From NCBI RefSeq assembly GCF_028623165.1, contig NZ_CP117768.1, positions 5,081,001 through 5,145,000 of the forward strand: a stretch of DNA of 64,000 nt. The letters are read 5' to 3'. Shown in pieces: positions 27,027 through 35,753 of this stretch (its first letter is position 1; each line of letters begins with the position of its first letter). The translations under genes were made by a program, and so were the position numbers. This DNA comes from Nostoc sp. UHCC 0926. GTDB taxonomy: Bacteria > Cyanobacteriota > Cyanobacteriia > Cyanobacteriales > Nostocaceae. The notes under the pieces were generated by a model. The model made no database searches and was not told the DNA's origin. It saw only the letters and a list, made by a program, of their open reading frames with translations.

Positions 27027-27236
27027 GCGTTCGCATTTGCTATTTCGGCGTTCGCATTTGCTACTTCGGTGATCGCATTTGCTATTTCGGCGTTCGCATT
27101 TGCTACTTCGGCGTTCGCATTTGCTATTTCGGCGTTCGCATTTGCTACTTCGGCGATCGCATTTGCTACTTCGGCGATCGCATTTGCTACTTCGGCGACT
27201 ACATTTGCTATATCGGCGATCGCTTATGGTGCTTCA
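27027..27236 (+). repeat. 21-bp tandem array rich in HIP1-like sites
   Basis: Nine complete units of 21 bp and a partial tenth follow each other without spacers. The unit is GCGTTCGCATTTGCTATTTCG with variation in two places: GCGTTCGC or GCGATCGC at the start and TATT or TACT in the middle. The GCGATCGC form is the HIP1 palindrome. Because 21 is a multiple of three, all three forward frames stay mostly open, giving a false 99-residue heptad-repeat ORF. It sits 150 bp from the end of the Deg protease gene. Confidence 0.9.
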
Positions 27237-27385
27237 CCAGAGTAAAGGGCTTACTGGCTTGGGGATACTGTTCCGACAGTGCTTATGTACTACTGTCACC
27301 CAGATATTACCAAGTCAGAAGCCCTAGATTTTTGAGGCTACTCATTTGCTACTCAAAAATCGCTCAAAACCCTTTACGAAAGCGA

Positions 27386-28651
27386 TTATTGTACTTGTTG
27401 TATGGGGAAAGCAGCAGGTTGTACAGCTACGTTAAGATTCTGCCCATTGCGACGTAATTCCATCCGTAAATCGCCCCCGACTTGGCTATTTTCTACTACC
27501 TTTTGGACACTACTGGCATCTGTGACTGATTGCCCACCAAGCTTTTGGATCACATCACCAGCACGTATTCCTGCTTTAGCAGCTGGCGAATTTGGCACAA
27601 CTTTTACAACTAATACACCTTTATCTTCATTCACACTCAAACCGCTATTGGGATCTGAGTTGATATTTTGTTTTAGCTGAGGCGTTAACCCTACCATCTG
27701 AATTCCCAGATAAGGATGTTCTACTTTGCCTGTAGCTATCAGTTGACTGGAAACATGTTGTGCTGTGTTGATGGGAATAGCAAAACCTAATCCTTGTGCC
27801 CCCTGAATAATGGCTGTATTCATCGCAATCACCTCACCACGGGAATTTAGCAGGGGGCCGCCGGAGTTACCGGGATTAATCGCTGCGTCGGTTTGAATAT
27901 ACTCTACTCGCTTATCGGGAGCACCGATTAGATTGCTACTGCGTCCGGTAGCACTGATGATTCCGGTAGTTACTGTATTATCTAGGCCAAGGGGGTTGCC
28001 GATCGCGATCGCCCATTCTCCTGGTTGCAGTTGATCTGAGTTACCCAATGCTACTAACGGTAGATTGTCTGCCTGAATCTTGACAACAGCAACATCGGTC
28101 AACTCGTCTTTTCCTAACACCTTGCCTTTAAAGCTACGTCCATCCTTGAGTGTTACTGTTACCGTATCAGCACCATCGACTACGTGGGCGTTGGTGAGAA
28201 TACGACCATCAGCACTAATAATAAAACCTGAACCAGTACCCCGTTCTACCCGATTCTGTTGTTCTGGCATTTGAGAGCCAAAGAAGCGTTGGAAAAATGG
28301 ATCGTTAAATTCATCTGGTATCTGGGTTTTTACGGTTCGGGAAGAGTCAATTCGCACCACAGCAGGCCCGACCTTTTGTACCACTTGGATAACAAAGTTA
28401 GGATCTGTGGCGGCTGGTAATGGAGGAGCGGCATTTACTCGACTTACTGCCAAATTAGATGCACTTTCAGACACCTGCTGAGGATGTCCAGCCATATAGC
28501 CGCCTGCCAATGTCATACCTGATCCCAGCAGCACCAACGATAGAGAGGCGGCAGCCTTTTTCCAGGGTGCTCGATTATGGTATTTGGCATCAGCAGTGTT
28601 ATGTGAAATGCTATTTGATGGGTTTTCTCTGTCGCGAGATTCGTTTTGCAT
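27386..28651 (-). CDS. HtrA/Deg family serine protease
   Basis: A 421-residue trypsin-like protease with one PDZ domain, as in cyanobacterial HhoA/HhoB/HtrA. An N-terminal membrane anchor or signal (about 32-52, AAASLSLVLLGSGMTLAGGY) places it in the periplasm or thylakoid lumen. The catalytic triad is complete: H in LTNAHVVDGAD (about 155), D in ELTDVAVVKI (about 184) and S in NPGNSGGPLLNS (about 261). The PDZ domain (about 320-415) contains GVLVVKVVPNSPAAKAGIRA and GDVIQKLGGQSV. These enzymes degrade or refold damaged envelope proteins under light and heat stress. Which of the three paralogues it is cannot be decided from the sequence alone, so no symbol is given. Confidence 0.93.
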   Translation of the reverse strand: MQNESRDRENPSNSISHNTADAKYHNRAPWKKAAASLSLVLLGSGMTLAGGYMAGHPQQVSESASNLAVSRVNAAPPLPAATDPNFVIQVVQKVGPAVVRIDSSRTVKTQIPDEFNDPFFQRFFGSQMPEQQNRVERGTGSGFIISADGRILTNAHVVDGADTVTVTLKDGRSFKGKVLGKDELTDVAVVKIQADNLPLVALGNSDQLQPGEWAIAIGNPLGLDNTVTTGIISATGRSSNLIGAPDKRVEYIQTDAAINPGNSGGPLLNSRGEVIAMNTAIIQGAQGLGFAIPINTAQHVSSQLIATGKVEHPYLGIQMVGLTPQLKQNINSDPNSGLSVNEDKGVLVVKVVPNSPAAKAGIRAGDVIQKLGGQSVTDASSVQKVVENSQVGGDLRMELRRNGQNLNVAVQPAAFPIQQVQ

Positions 28652-28798
28652 TGCTGTCTGGAAGGATATTTAGATGTATTACTAATGTAGATATGATTTG
28701 TGACAGTTTTGTTGCAGGGATATTGCGTTGTTATGAAAGGTTTGGTATTTTACTTATCGCATCTTACAGCAGAATTCAAGTATTTGAACCACATCTGT

Positions 28799-28930
28799 CG
28801 TAGGGGCGCAAGGCCTTGCGCCCCTACCGCGTGGTCTATTTACCTGAAAATAGCTGTAACTCAACTGTATTGGAATATAGTCATTCGTAGAGGCGCACAG
28901 ATGTGCGTCCCGCTTGCGTGTTACCTCCAT
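28799..28930. repeat. Dispersed GTAGGGGCGCAAGG-type palindromes and the AAATAGACCACG repeat
   Basis: A perfect palindrome GTAGGGGCGCAAGG/CCTTGCGCCCCTAC is followed by the reverse copy of the dispersed motif seen at 30052-30092 and split by the MITE at 11651, then a second GTAGAGGCGCACAGATGTGC-type palindrome. They occupy most of the gap between the protease and Ap4A phosphorylase genes. Confidence 0.75.
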
Positions 28931-28945
28931 GTCTGAAGGAATAAA

Positions 28946-29845
28946 ATGGCACAGGGTAAAATCTTACTTAAGCCTGGCACTTTATGGACAAGTGTGAAAG
29001 AACAGACTGAACATGCTTTACAATGTGGGGCGTTGTTGTCGATACCGACGGAATTTGAATTTGTTGAACAGGATAACGTGCGCTTTTTAGTGCGGATTTT
29101 GTCTAACCTGAATCGCAAAAAAGCAGCTAAGGAGAAGCAGGAAAAACAATCTGCCACCTCTGGTCAAGAGTTTAATCCTTTTTTGCCCTACGAAGAGGAT
29201 TTATTTGTGGCGGATATCTCCGATACCCATGTATGTATTTTAAATAAATTCAATGTTGTTGATTATCACCTGCTAATTATCACCCGTGCTTTCGAGGAAC
29301 AGGAGAGCTTACTCACCCTGGAAGATTTTGCGGCTATGTGGGCTTGTTTGGCTGATTTCGATGGTTTAGCATTTTACAATAGTGGCAAAATCGCAGGTGC
29401 TAGTCAGCGACACAAGCACTTGCAATTAGTGCCGCTACCACTTGCACCTTCAGGGCCGCAGATACCTATTGAACCTCTATTAACAGCAGCACAATTTCAG
29501 AACTCGAACACAACTTTACCAAAATTTCCTTTTGTACACGCTTTCGCACCCCTAGATCCCCATTGGGTGCAATCGCCATTCGCAGGGGCCCAAGCAACAC
29601 TGGAAGTTTATCGCACTTTGCTACATGCTGTGGGTTTAGATGCAAGGCAATCTGGTGCTTACAATCTGCTAGCGACACGAGAATGGATGTTAATCGTACC
29701 GCGATCGCAGGAGCATTTCCAATCTATCTCTGTAAATTCATTAGGATTCGCTGGTGCTTTGCTAGTGCGGAATCCAGCAGAAATGGAGATTCTCAAAGCC
29801 CAAGGGCCGATGACCATCCTCAAGAATGTTGCTATATCTAATTAA
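28946..29845 (+). CDS. Ap4A phosphorylase / ATP adenylyltransferase
   Basis: A 299-residue HIT-superfamily enzyme of the Ap4A phosphorylase type, which splits diadenosine tetraphosphate with phosphate into ATP and ADP (or the reverse). The N-terminal domain holds LPYEEDLFVADISDTHVCIL and NVVDYHLLIITRAFEEQES. The catalytic site is AGASQRHKHLQLVPLPL (about residues 151-167), giving the H-x-H-x-Q motif of the family with the active histidine. The C-terminal domain has GAYNLLATREWMLIVPRS, also typical (SYNLLMT..WM...PR). It is a stand-alone gene on the plus strand. Role in nucleotide alarmone control is inferred from the family. Confidence 0.9.
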   Translation: MAQGKILLKPGTLWTSVKEQTEHALQCGALLSIPTEFEFVEQDNVRFLVRILSNLNRKKAAKEKQEKQSATSGQEFNPFLPYEEDLFVADISDTHVCILNKFNVVDYHLLIITRAFEEQESLLTLEDFAAMWACLADFDGLAFYNSGKIAGASQRHKHLQLVPLPLAPSGPQIPIEPLLTAAQFQNSNTTLPKFPFVHAFAPLDPHWVQSPFAGAQATLEVYRTLLHAVGLDARQSGAYNLLATREWMLIVPRSQEHFQSISVNSLGFAGALLVRNPAEMEILKAQGPMTILKNVAISN

Positions 29846-30273
29846 GTTGGTGCGATGTGTGTCTTTAAAAGTGACCTTTTTTGAATTAAAAATTAAAGAC
29901 TAATAATTTTGAAGAATAATAATTTTTAATTAATTTGGGGTACAGAGCAAGCACTCTGCGGGAATTAAAAATGTAAAATTAGGATTTATTCAATTTTAAT
30001 TAATAATTTTTAATTTTTAATTGGAGCGATCGCTCGTCCATAGGATTGTCGCATTACAGCTATTTTCAGGTAAATAGACCACGCGGTAGGGGTCAACCAA
30101 TTTTGGATTTTGGATTTTGGATTTTGGATTAACCCCGTGCCTCTTGGGTACGGGGCTTGAAGATTTTAGATTGACGATTTTGAATTTATTCCGCCCACCA
30201 GGGGCGGGGCATGAACCGAAGTAATTCTTGGTTTTTTAATCTAAAATCTAAAATCCAAAATCTAAAATTCGTC
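29846..30273. other. Repeat-filled intergenic region
   Basis: No gene. It contains AT-rich heptamer repeats of the TTTTTAATTAA and GGATTTTGGATTTTGG kind, one HIP1 site and an intact copy of the dispersed CATTACAGCTATTTTCAGG / AAATAGACCACG motif (about 30050-30093). Confidence 0.6.
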
Positions 30274-30425
30274 GTCAACTTAAGCTTCGGCGAATAGAAT
30301 TCGCGACTACACAGGCGAAGTCCGCCTGCGCGGATTAACAGAAAATACAAGGTCTTGAAACCCACGGAGGTGGGTTTTGTTTGTGTAGACGCGGTTTCTA
30401 ACCGCCCGTTTCGCGCTAAGTTGAC
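30274..30425. mobile_element. 152-bp MITE-like element with GTCAACTTA inverted ends
   Basis: The left end GTCAACTTAAGC and the right end GCGCTAAGTTGAC (on the other strand GTCAACTTAGCGC) are inverted copies. Inside are smaller palindromes (CGAATAGAATTCG, AGTCCGCCTGCGCGGATT, ACCCACGGAGGTGGGTT, GCGGTTTCTAACCGC). It has no gene. The left end is the same as that of the elements at 11805, 47801 and 49286, so they may share a mobilising enzyme. Confidence 0.65.
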
Positions 30426-30460
30426 TATGCAGCGATCGCCGTTGCTTGAGCTGCTATAAT

Positions 30461-30802
30461 TTACCATTGCTCATTTTGCTTCAAATATGTGCGTGTATAA
30501 CGGTAAACACCACTGAAGGATTCACCCTTAAAAAGTCCAGTCAATCTCACCTTCAAATTTGTGATTGCAGTTGAGCCAAAGACTCGAACAATTAATTCAT
30601 CTGTTTCATAGCTTGTAACTACCAAGTCACCTGATTCGTGAACAGACAAATCCTCTACCTTGTCTATTACACTACCCTGCGGATCTGTGAAAATAACCTC
30701 ATCTGCCAAGAGGCGATCCAAAGCGGTGATATCATTACGGAGCATTGCCTCTCGCAGTTCGACTTCAAGCTTTTCCAGTTCTTGTGTAAGTGATTGACAC
30801 AT
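30461..30802 (-). CDS. NTF2-like / DUF4440 protein
   Basis: A 113-residue protein of the nuclear-transport-factor-2-like (SnoaL/DUF4440) fold. It begins with a helix MCQSLTQELEKLEVELREAM, then RNDITALDRLLADEVIFTDP (a cone-shaped fold start with the usual 'D...ld.lLaddv.ft.p'), GDLVVTSYETDELIVRVFGS and NLKVRLTGLFKGESFSGVYR, ending in YTRTYLKQNEQW. It lacks an obvious catalytic set, so it may bind a small ligand. It lies 171 bp downstream of pebB on the same strand and could be cotranscribed, but no link to bilin metabolism is known. Confidence 0.75.
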   Translation of the reverse strand: MCQSLTQELEKLEVELREAMLRNDITALDRLLADEVIFTDPQGSVIDKVEDLSVHESGDLVVTSYETDELIVRVFGSTAITNLKVRLTGLFKGESFSGVYRYTRTYLKQNEQW

Positions 30803-30973
30803 AGACTTATCTACACCATCACAGTAAAACCACTCTAAAGGATAAATCTCCTTACTTCTTGCACAAGAGCCTCTATAGCAATCCTATTTGAGTTGTGAAA
30901 ACTATCGAACCGCCAAGCCGCCAAGAGCGCCAAGAAAAGAAACAGAGAATTTCATAAATCATTTAGGACTGCT

Positions 30974-31741
30974 CTAGTTGATGGCTGTTAATTTTCTCTC
31001 TAGGTCAAATAAAAAGCCGTGGATATATTCTTCAGTCCATTCGGCACCATAGAAGCGTTTAAACATCCCTCGTGCTGGGTCTTTTTCAGCCCGATATCGC
31101 AGGTATCGCAGTTGGGCTTGCTCAATGGCTGCTAAATTTTGGGAATCTGTTACAGCTTCTGCCTGCTCCACGAAATCCAGATAAGCTTTCAAATAGTCTT
31201 TGAAAGCGGCAAACACCTGAGTTTCTACTACAGCCGTTTCTTGGGGACGAGTCCACAGGAAAGCGGGAGAGAAAAAGGGCCGTGCTTCTTCTGGAAAATC
31301 TCCTCCCCAAGATAGATGTTGTTGATGGGCGTGGAAAATGGGCAGAATTGGTTCAGTATATTTTGCCTGATATGCTGGATCATCGCGAAATAAGGGCTGC
31401 ATATCCAAAGCAATTAGATGTCCTCCTGGCAATGTCACCAGATCCGCTCCAAAAAAGGGTAAATCGTAGTTGAGGCGGGGGAAAATCACAAAATTCAGCA
31501 CTTGCAGCGAATTGCCACCCTGTACATGAGCTGCACGAATTTGCCGCAATTTTGCGGTTTGAAAGGCATAACTGGTGGTGACAACCTCTTCCTGATTCTT
31601 TCCCTTGCCCACAACAGCGCTCTTAGACTCAAACCCCGTGGGGATAGGATAGGGTTGTAAATCCAAGCGCGATCGCATGTAGGCGATCGCATAATCGAGA
31701 AATGGCTGATATAGTGTCAAGGTCGCTTCGCTCCAATTCAA
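30974..31741 (-). CDS. pebB: Phycoerythrobilin:ferredoxin oxidoreductase
   Basis: A 255-residue ferredoxin-dependent bilin reductase. It converts 15,16-dihydrobiliverdin made by PebA into phycoerythrobilin, the chromophore of phycoerythrin. The family core is seen as QIRAAHVQGGNSLQVLNFVI, then FPRLNYDLPFFGADLVTLPG and HLIALDMQPLFRD, with the conserved D-L-P-F-F-G that lines the bilin pocket. The end YRAEKDPARGMFKRFYGAEW matches PebB rather than PebA. The start is a TTG at 31741; there is no ATG before the conserved YQPFLDY, so a rare start codon is used. The gene follows pebA after 55 bp and the two form the expected pebAB operon. Confidence 0.9.
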   Translation of the reverse strand: MNWSEATLTLYQPFLDYAIAYMRSRLDLQPYPIPTGFESKSAVVGKGKNQEEVVTTSYAFQTAKLRQIRAAHVQGGNSLQVLNFVIFPRLNYDLPFFGADLVTLPGGHLIALDMQPLFRDDPAYQAKYTEPILPIFHAHQQHLSWGGDFPEEARPFFSPAFLWTRPQETAVVETQVFAAFKDYLKAYLDFVEQAEAVTDSQNLAAIEQAQLRYLRYRAEKDPARGMFKRFYGAEWTEEYIHGFLFDLERKLTAIN

Positions 31742-31796
31742 AATTCACTCATTCAAAATTAATAATCCCCAATGCCCAATGCCCATTTTCATTCGG

Positions 31797-32531
31797 TCAT
31801 CTTTTGCTGGCGCTAACTGCTAGGGGGACAGCATCTTCAAATAAGAATTCATGGAGAAAGCGCTCTGCCCATTCATGACCAAAGTAACTGCTAAACAAAC
31901 CAGATGCTGGATCGCGGTCTGCACTATATTGGTCATAATCTTTTTGGGCTTTGACAATCCGCTGGATATCTTCAGGGTCTTGGAGCGGTTGGGCATCTGC
32001 TAGCATTTGCCAATACAAGTTTAAATAATCCTGAAAAGCTTCAAAGACTCGTGTTGCCACTGTTTGGGGATCTGTTTTGGCAAACAATAGATATTTAGAA
32101 AAATACTGGTTGGCATCGTAAAACTTCATTTCTAAATTTTGCGCCAAATCCGGATATTTATCATGGAGAGATTTTAGCGGAACTATATATTTTTTTTGAT
32201 AATCTTCATCCTGAAATAAAGGCTGAAAGTCAAGCACAATCAAGTTTTTGACTTTACCAAAAGATAAAAAGTCAATTCCTAACAGAGGTAGATCGTAGTG
32301 ATGACTAGGATAAATTACGCTGTTAAAAATTTGGGCGCTTTCCCCAGCATCAATGTAGGTATAACGAATTTTCCGCAACTCTTGACATTGGTGACATCTA
32401 CTGCGGATAGTTGCTGGGTTTCTGCCGCGATCGCTAACTTTGAATTCCAAACCAGGGGGAATAACCCTACTTTGTAAATCAAACCGCTGAAATAGCTCTT
32501 TTTCTAAAAATTCCAGGAAAGGCTTATACAT
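31797..32531 (-). CDS. pebA: 15,16-dihydrobiliverdin:ferredoxin oxidoreductase
   Basis: A 244-residue bilin reductase that takes two electrons from ferredoxin to reduce the 15,16 double bond of biliverdin IXa. Seen in the protein are IRYTYIDAGESAQIFNSVIY, then PSHHYDLPLLGIDFLSFG and LIVLDFQPLFQDEDYQ, the run FYDANQYFSKYLLFA, and the PebA-type end YSADRDPASGLFSSYFGHEW plus RFLHEFLF. I start it at the ATG of MYKPFLEFL, the normal PebA N-terminus; a further in-frame ATG at 32579 would add 16 unrelated residues. It is first in the pebAB pair, passing its product straight to PebB. Both genes look intact although the phycoerythrin linker operon nearby is damaged. Confidence 0.9.
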   Translation of the reverse strand: MYKPFLEFLEKELFQRFDLQSRVIPPGLEFKVSDRGRNPATIRSRCHQCQELRKIRYTYIDAGESAQIFNSVIYPSHHYDLPLLGIDFLSFGKVKNLIVLDFQPLFQDEDYQKKYIVPLKSLHDKYPDLAQNLEMKFYDANQYFSKYLLFAKTDPQTVATRVFEAFQDYLNLYWQMLADAQPLQDPEDIQRIVKAQKDYDQYSADRDPASGLFSSYFGHEWAERFLHEFLFEDAVPLAVSASKR

Positions 32532-32906
32532 GGAGCATGATTTGTTAACCCTTGAATGAAAATAATGGATGTCAATCATGCACGTCTCAGTTATGAGAAA
32601 CTAAGCAACATTCCTTAATGGGGCATTGGGCATGGAGCATTGGGGAGCCAGCGCTGTGGTGTTAGCGCAGCGTAAAGCCTGCGGCATGGCTTCGCTTAGA
32701 GCGACGTAGGAGCGTCGGCAGTCCGGTCTTCTCCCAAGGGGAGACGCCAAGGGCGATGGGGGTTTCCCCCAGGAGGAACTGCCGTTAGCGTAGCGGTAGC
32801 GAGTAATCGAGCGTCAAGGGTTTCCCGACTTGAGGCGACTGGCGTCATGGGGCATGAGTTATTCTCCTCGTCCCTCTCATCCCCCTTGTCCCGGACTCCC
32901 TATTCC
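32532..32906. other. Upstream region of pebA filled with small repeats
   Basis: About 240 bp of GC-rich dispersed palindromes (for example TTCTCCCAAGGGGAGACGCC and GGGTTTCCCCC) sit between the CpeS-like gene and pebA. They make it unlikely that these genes share a simple short operon spacer; the pebA promoter is probably in the 60 AT-rich bases next to the gene. No gene seen. Confidence 0.5.
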
Positions 32907-33458
32907 CTACCTAGCATGATTCCGACTGATCATTTGTTCCAAGACTTCTTGGGAAACACAGCGACGCTCAGAACAATAAGTCATCAAGTTGACTCCGTTC
33001 ATCATTCGCACCGTACTGACCCTGACGCGAAAATCATCCATAACAAACCAACAACGTTCCTGACCTTGGTTATTGTCATAGTCAGTATCAATCGTCAAGA
33101 CTCCGTCATCAGCAAACTGATACCGACTCACAACCGGAATACTCTCGACATAGCCTTGGTTGCGGATCAGTTTTCCAGAACGCCTCGTTTCGTCGGGTAC
33201 ATCAACTAAAATGGCGGCATTATCGATATTAGGTAGCCTGGTATCTAGGTTAGCCTGCCATGCAAAACTAGCACCGCTTGTTGCTTTAGTAGGGTCTATC
33301 CCTTGGGCTGTACAGACTTCTTGGACTTTAGGATCATCCTTTTTCATGACTTTAATAATCAAATTTGACTCCCCCGACTCATCCGCCGCCGAGTCAAAAT
33401 GATGAACGGAGCGTTCCGTAAACCATGTCCCCTCACTTTTATGGAAGAAGTCGAGCAT
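32907..33458 (-). CDS. CpeS/CpcS-family phycobiliprotein chromophore lyase
   Basis: A 183-residue lipocalin-like bilin lyase. The start MLDFFHKSEGTWFTERSVHH (W in the first strand) is family-typical, followed by ATSGASFAWQANLDTRL and the diagnostic RSGKLIRNQGYVESIPVVSR, then YQFADDGVLTIDTDYDN and ERCWFVMDDFRVRVSTVRM. Such enzymes attach phycobilins to the Cys-82-equivalent of phycobiliproteins. The ATG at 33458 is chosen over one eight codons upstream because it matches family N-termini. It differs clearly from the cpeS at 38494 and belongs to another subgroup (perhaps CpeU/CpcV-like), so no symbol is given. It points the same way as pebAB. Confidence 0.88.
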   Translation of the reverse strand: MLDFFHKSEGTWFTERSVHHFDSAADESGESNLIIKVMKKDDPKVQEVCTAQGIDPTKATSGASFAWQANLDTRLPNIDNAAILVDVPDETRRSGKLIRNQGYVESIPVVSRYQFADDGVLTIDTDYDNNQGQERCWFVMDDFRVRVSTVRMMNGVNLMTYCSERRCVSQEVLEQMISRNHAR

Positions 33459-33661
33459 AGTCAAGGGTGGTATTAGATGCATATGTTTTGAAACCTCGTT
33501 TTTTAAAAGTTAGGAGTTTTGAGCAAAGCCACAGACGTTTCCACTGCTCCGGTGAGGAGCTAGGAATCAAATTTTGGCGTTACTGAATACTGAGTGATAA
33601 GATGAAGTCCCGATATAGCTAAAGTGTAGAATAACTCCAAAAGTCATATTTTAATCAGCTG

Positions 33662-34486
33662 ATGACAAATAGTGAAATTCAACTTATTACAAGCGTTCGC
33701 CCCAGTCCAACTCCTGAAATCTTAACAGCCCTGAAAGCAGGAATTGCCCTGGATGGGGTAGATTTGTACCAATTCAATTTGAAGGAAGTCGATTTACAAC
33801 AAGCTAACTTGAGTAAAGCCAAGCTATTAGGAGCTGATCTGGGTGAGGTAATCTTGAGTGATGCAAATCTGAGTGGGGCAGATTTGCGAGGCGCTAATCT
33901 GCGAGGAGCCGATTTGAGTGGAGCTAATTTGCAGGGAGCCTATTTAAACCGTGCTGATCTCCAGCAAGCGAATCTTAGTGGCGCAAATTTGGAGGGAGCC
34001 AAACTCCAAGTAGCGCGTTATGATACACAAACGAAATGGCCCCAAGAATATAACTACAAAGCTTCTGGAGCGGTGGGGCCAGGTGCTAATCTCAATGGTG
34101 CTTTTCTGAATACAGCTTCTTTAAGAAACGCAGATTTACAAGGCGCTAATCTGCGTGGAGCCTACCTGAGTGGTGCTGACTTGACAGGAGCCAATTTGCA
34201 AGGTGCAGCTTTAAGTGGCGCTGACCTGACGAAAGCTTATTTAACAGGGGCTTGCTTGCGGAATGCTCGATTAACTGGAGCCAATTTGCAGGATACTGAC
34301 CTGCGAGCAACTGACCTCAGTGATGCAGAGATGGAGCATCTTCAAACTATCGCTGGGGCAGATTTTACTCTTGCCCAAGGACTTAAAGAAGCAACTAAAG
34401 CCATGCTTTGCAGCCGTCCACATTCAGAACTCGACGCTTGGAATGCTTACACCCGCACAACAACTCGTGAGAGTTTGAGTGCTTGA
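33662..34486 (+). CDS. Pentapeptide repeat protein
   Basis: A 274-residue protein made largely of A(D/N)LxG repeats: residues about 35-120 (DLYQFNLKEVDLQQANLSKA, then LSGADLRGANLRGADLSGA) and, after a short break (TQTKWPQEYNYKASGAVGPG), again about 140-225. The repeats form a right-handed square beta-helix. The break of about 25 residues with the conserved 'YDxxTKWP' is common in cyanobacterial members. The tail (about 235-274) is helical. Role unknown; it sits between phycobilin genes but faces away from them, so a link is not shown. Confidence 0.9.
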   Translation: MTNSEIQLITSVRPSPTPEILTALKAGIALDGVDLYQFNLKEVDLQQANLSKAKLLGADLGEVILSDANLSGADLRGANLRGADLSGANLQGAYLNRADLQQANLSGANLEGAKLQVARYDTQTKWPQEYNYKASGAVGPGANLNGAFLNTASLRNADLQGANLRGAYLSGADLTGANLQGAALSGADLTKAYLTGACLRNARLTGANLQDTDLRATDLSDAEMEHLQTIAGADFTLAQGLKEATKAMLCSRPHSELDAWNAYTRTTTRESLSA

Positions 34487-34575
34487 CTGTGCCAATTTTA
34501 GATTTTAGGTGCAAGCCGCGCTCCTTGTGGGCGAAATAAATCCAAAATTGTTTGACCAGTTGTTCTATAGGGAGT

Positions 34576-34776
34576 TTACAACGGCTGCCAGTTCTTTTTC
34601 AGGAGCGCTAAAAATGTAGCATATCCTTCGGAAAAACCGGGCGGATCAGGTAGAACATATTGTGGAAATTCTTTATACGATCGCCAAGGTTCCGAAGCAT
34701 TATGCCGCAAATGTAAGGCAGATTCTGAGGAACCTGGTAATCGCCAAGTCATTTGACCAGTTGGGATATCAGTCAC
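34576..34776 (-). CDS. Small hypothetical protein
   Basis: A 66-residue protein rich in proline, serine and aromatic residues (MTDIPTGQMTWRLPGSSESA; ending FLALLKKNWQPL). I do not recognise it. It starts with ATG and follows, on the same strand, the HEAT-repeat gene after 141 bp. The regular composition suggests a real gene, possibly a small cyanobacterial conserved protein. Confidence 0.5.
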   Translation of the reverse strand: MTDIPTGQMTWRLPGSSESALHLRHNASEPWRSYKEFPQYVLPDPPGFSEGYATFLALLKKNWQPL

Positions 34777-34917
34777 AAATGTCTCCTCATCTCGAAAAAG
34801 TTAATTTTTTATTCCAGATTTTGGCAGATTAACCGGATATTTTGGGCAAATTTAAGGTATGGTAATATACTTGCTATTATTGAGTTTTCTGACAAGATTG
34901 CGAACAAAACTATACCG

Positions 34918-35580
34918 CTATTGTGGCAACAAGTCTTCTAAAGCAGCTCCGACAACTCGGTGATCCTCATCCTGTCTGAGTTGGTTCAGGGCTGCTTTTG
35001 CTTGCGGCTGGTCAAATCGTTTCAGGGCATAGCTAACTCGCACGCGCATCCGCCAAGATTGATCATTCACCAACGTTAGTATTTGGGATAATGCCGCAGT
35101 CTGTTGGCTAGAATCAGCTAGTAAGCCGAGTCCATCAACAGAGGATTCCTGAACTGTGAAATCTTCATCTTTTAAACCCTGAACGCAGATATCTAATAGT
35201 TCTTCAGGGCAATCCATTTCCGCGATCGCCGCCAAAATGCTGCGCTTAACTAGCCAGTGGTCATCCTGATAAAATGCCAGAACTAGATGAGAAACTGCGA
35301 CTCTACCAAATAGCGATAAAGAATTTGCCGCCTCAGCTCGCACGTTGGGGGTATCGTCGAATTTCATAATTTGCATCAAAGCAGCAAAAGATTCCGCTGA
35401 TTGTTGATTACCCAAACCCCTTGCCACAAAAGTACGCACCAAAAATTCTGAGTCACGAAGTTTACTGGTTAACAGAGGAACAGCAACTTCTGATTCATAA
35501 TTATTCAAAGCAGCGATCGCCTTCAGACGATAGTGAAAATCTGGGTTCTTCAGTTCAACTTGGATTTTATCGATTTCCAT
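34918..35580 (-). CDS. HEAT-repeat protein of the bilin lyase (CpcE/CpeZ/NblB-like) group
   Basis: A 220-residue alpha-solenoid. Five to six HEAT repeats can be followed: YRLKAIAALNNYESEVAVPL, SEFLVRTFVARGLGNQQSAE, TPNVRAEAANSLSLFGRVAV, WLVKRSILAAIAEMDCPEEL, FTVQESSVDGLGLLADSSQQ and WRMRVRVSYALKRFDQPQAK. Repeats of this type occur in E/F-type phycobilin lyases, the chaperone-like CpeZ and the phycobilisome degradation protein NblB. Which of these it is cannot be decided by eye. Divergent from it, 173 bp away, is a phycobiliprotein-like gene, and the locus around is devoted to phycoerythrin, which favours a lyase or chaperone role. Confidence 0.75.
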   Translation of the reverse strand: MEIDKIQVELKNPDFHYRLKAIAALNNYESEVAVPLLTSKLRDSEFLVRTFVARGLGNQQSAESFAALMQIMKFDDTPNVRAEAANSLSLFGRVAVSHLVLAFYQDDHWLVKRSILAAIAEMDCPEELLDICVQGLKDEDFTVQESSVDGLGLLADSSQQTAALSQILTLVNDQSWRMRVRVSYALKRFDQPQAKAALNQLRQDEDHRVVGAALEDLLPQ

Positions 35581-35753
35581 AGGTGCATTTGGTAGAGCTA
35601 TTCTTTACTTTATTTTACAGATGTCACCAAATGGCGATCGCATTCTAAGAAGATTGAATGAAGGGTATAGGGTATGAGGCATGGGTTATTCTCCTTGTTC
35701 TCCTTGTCCCCACTCCCCAATGCCCAATGCCCAATGCCCTATCCCCTAAACCC

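Noticed and set aside
27027..27236. Possible CRISPR array
   Set aside because: Units are contiguous 21-bp direct repeats with no unique spacers and no cas genes nearby; the arrays at 11484 and 47465 are rejected for the same reason.
26946..27327. Open frames of 82-99 codons with heptad repeats (AFAISAFAFATS)
   Set aside because: They exist only because a 21-bp array keeps frames open; they lack ribosome sites and family resemblance.
28459..28936. Plus-strand frames of 78-114 codons upstream of the Ap4A phosphorylase gene
   Set aside because: They overlap the Deg protease start or run through palindromic repeats and show no protein features.
30186..30467. 93-codon frame on the minus strand
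   Set aside because: It runs through the MITE-like element and repeats and resembles no protein.
32847..33209. 120-codon plus-strand frame
   Set aside because: Antisense to the CpeS-like lyase, whose family motifs are clear on the minus strand.
35658..35753. N-terminal extension of the phycobiliprotein-like gene
   Set aside because: The 32 codons derive from an intergenic GCCCAATGCCC-type repeat; family sequence begins at the ATG at 35754.
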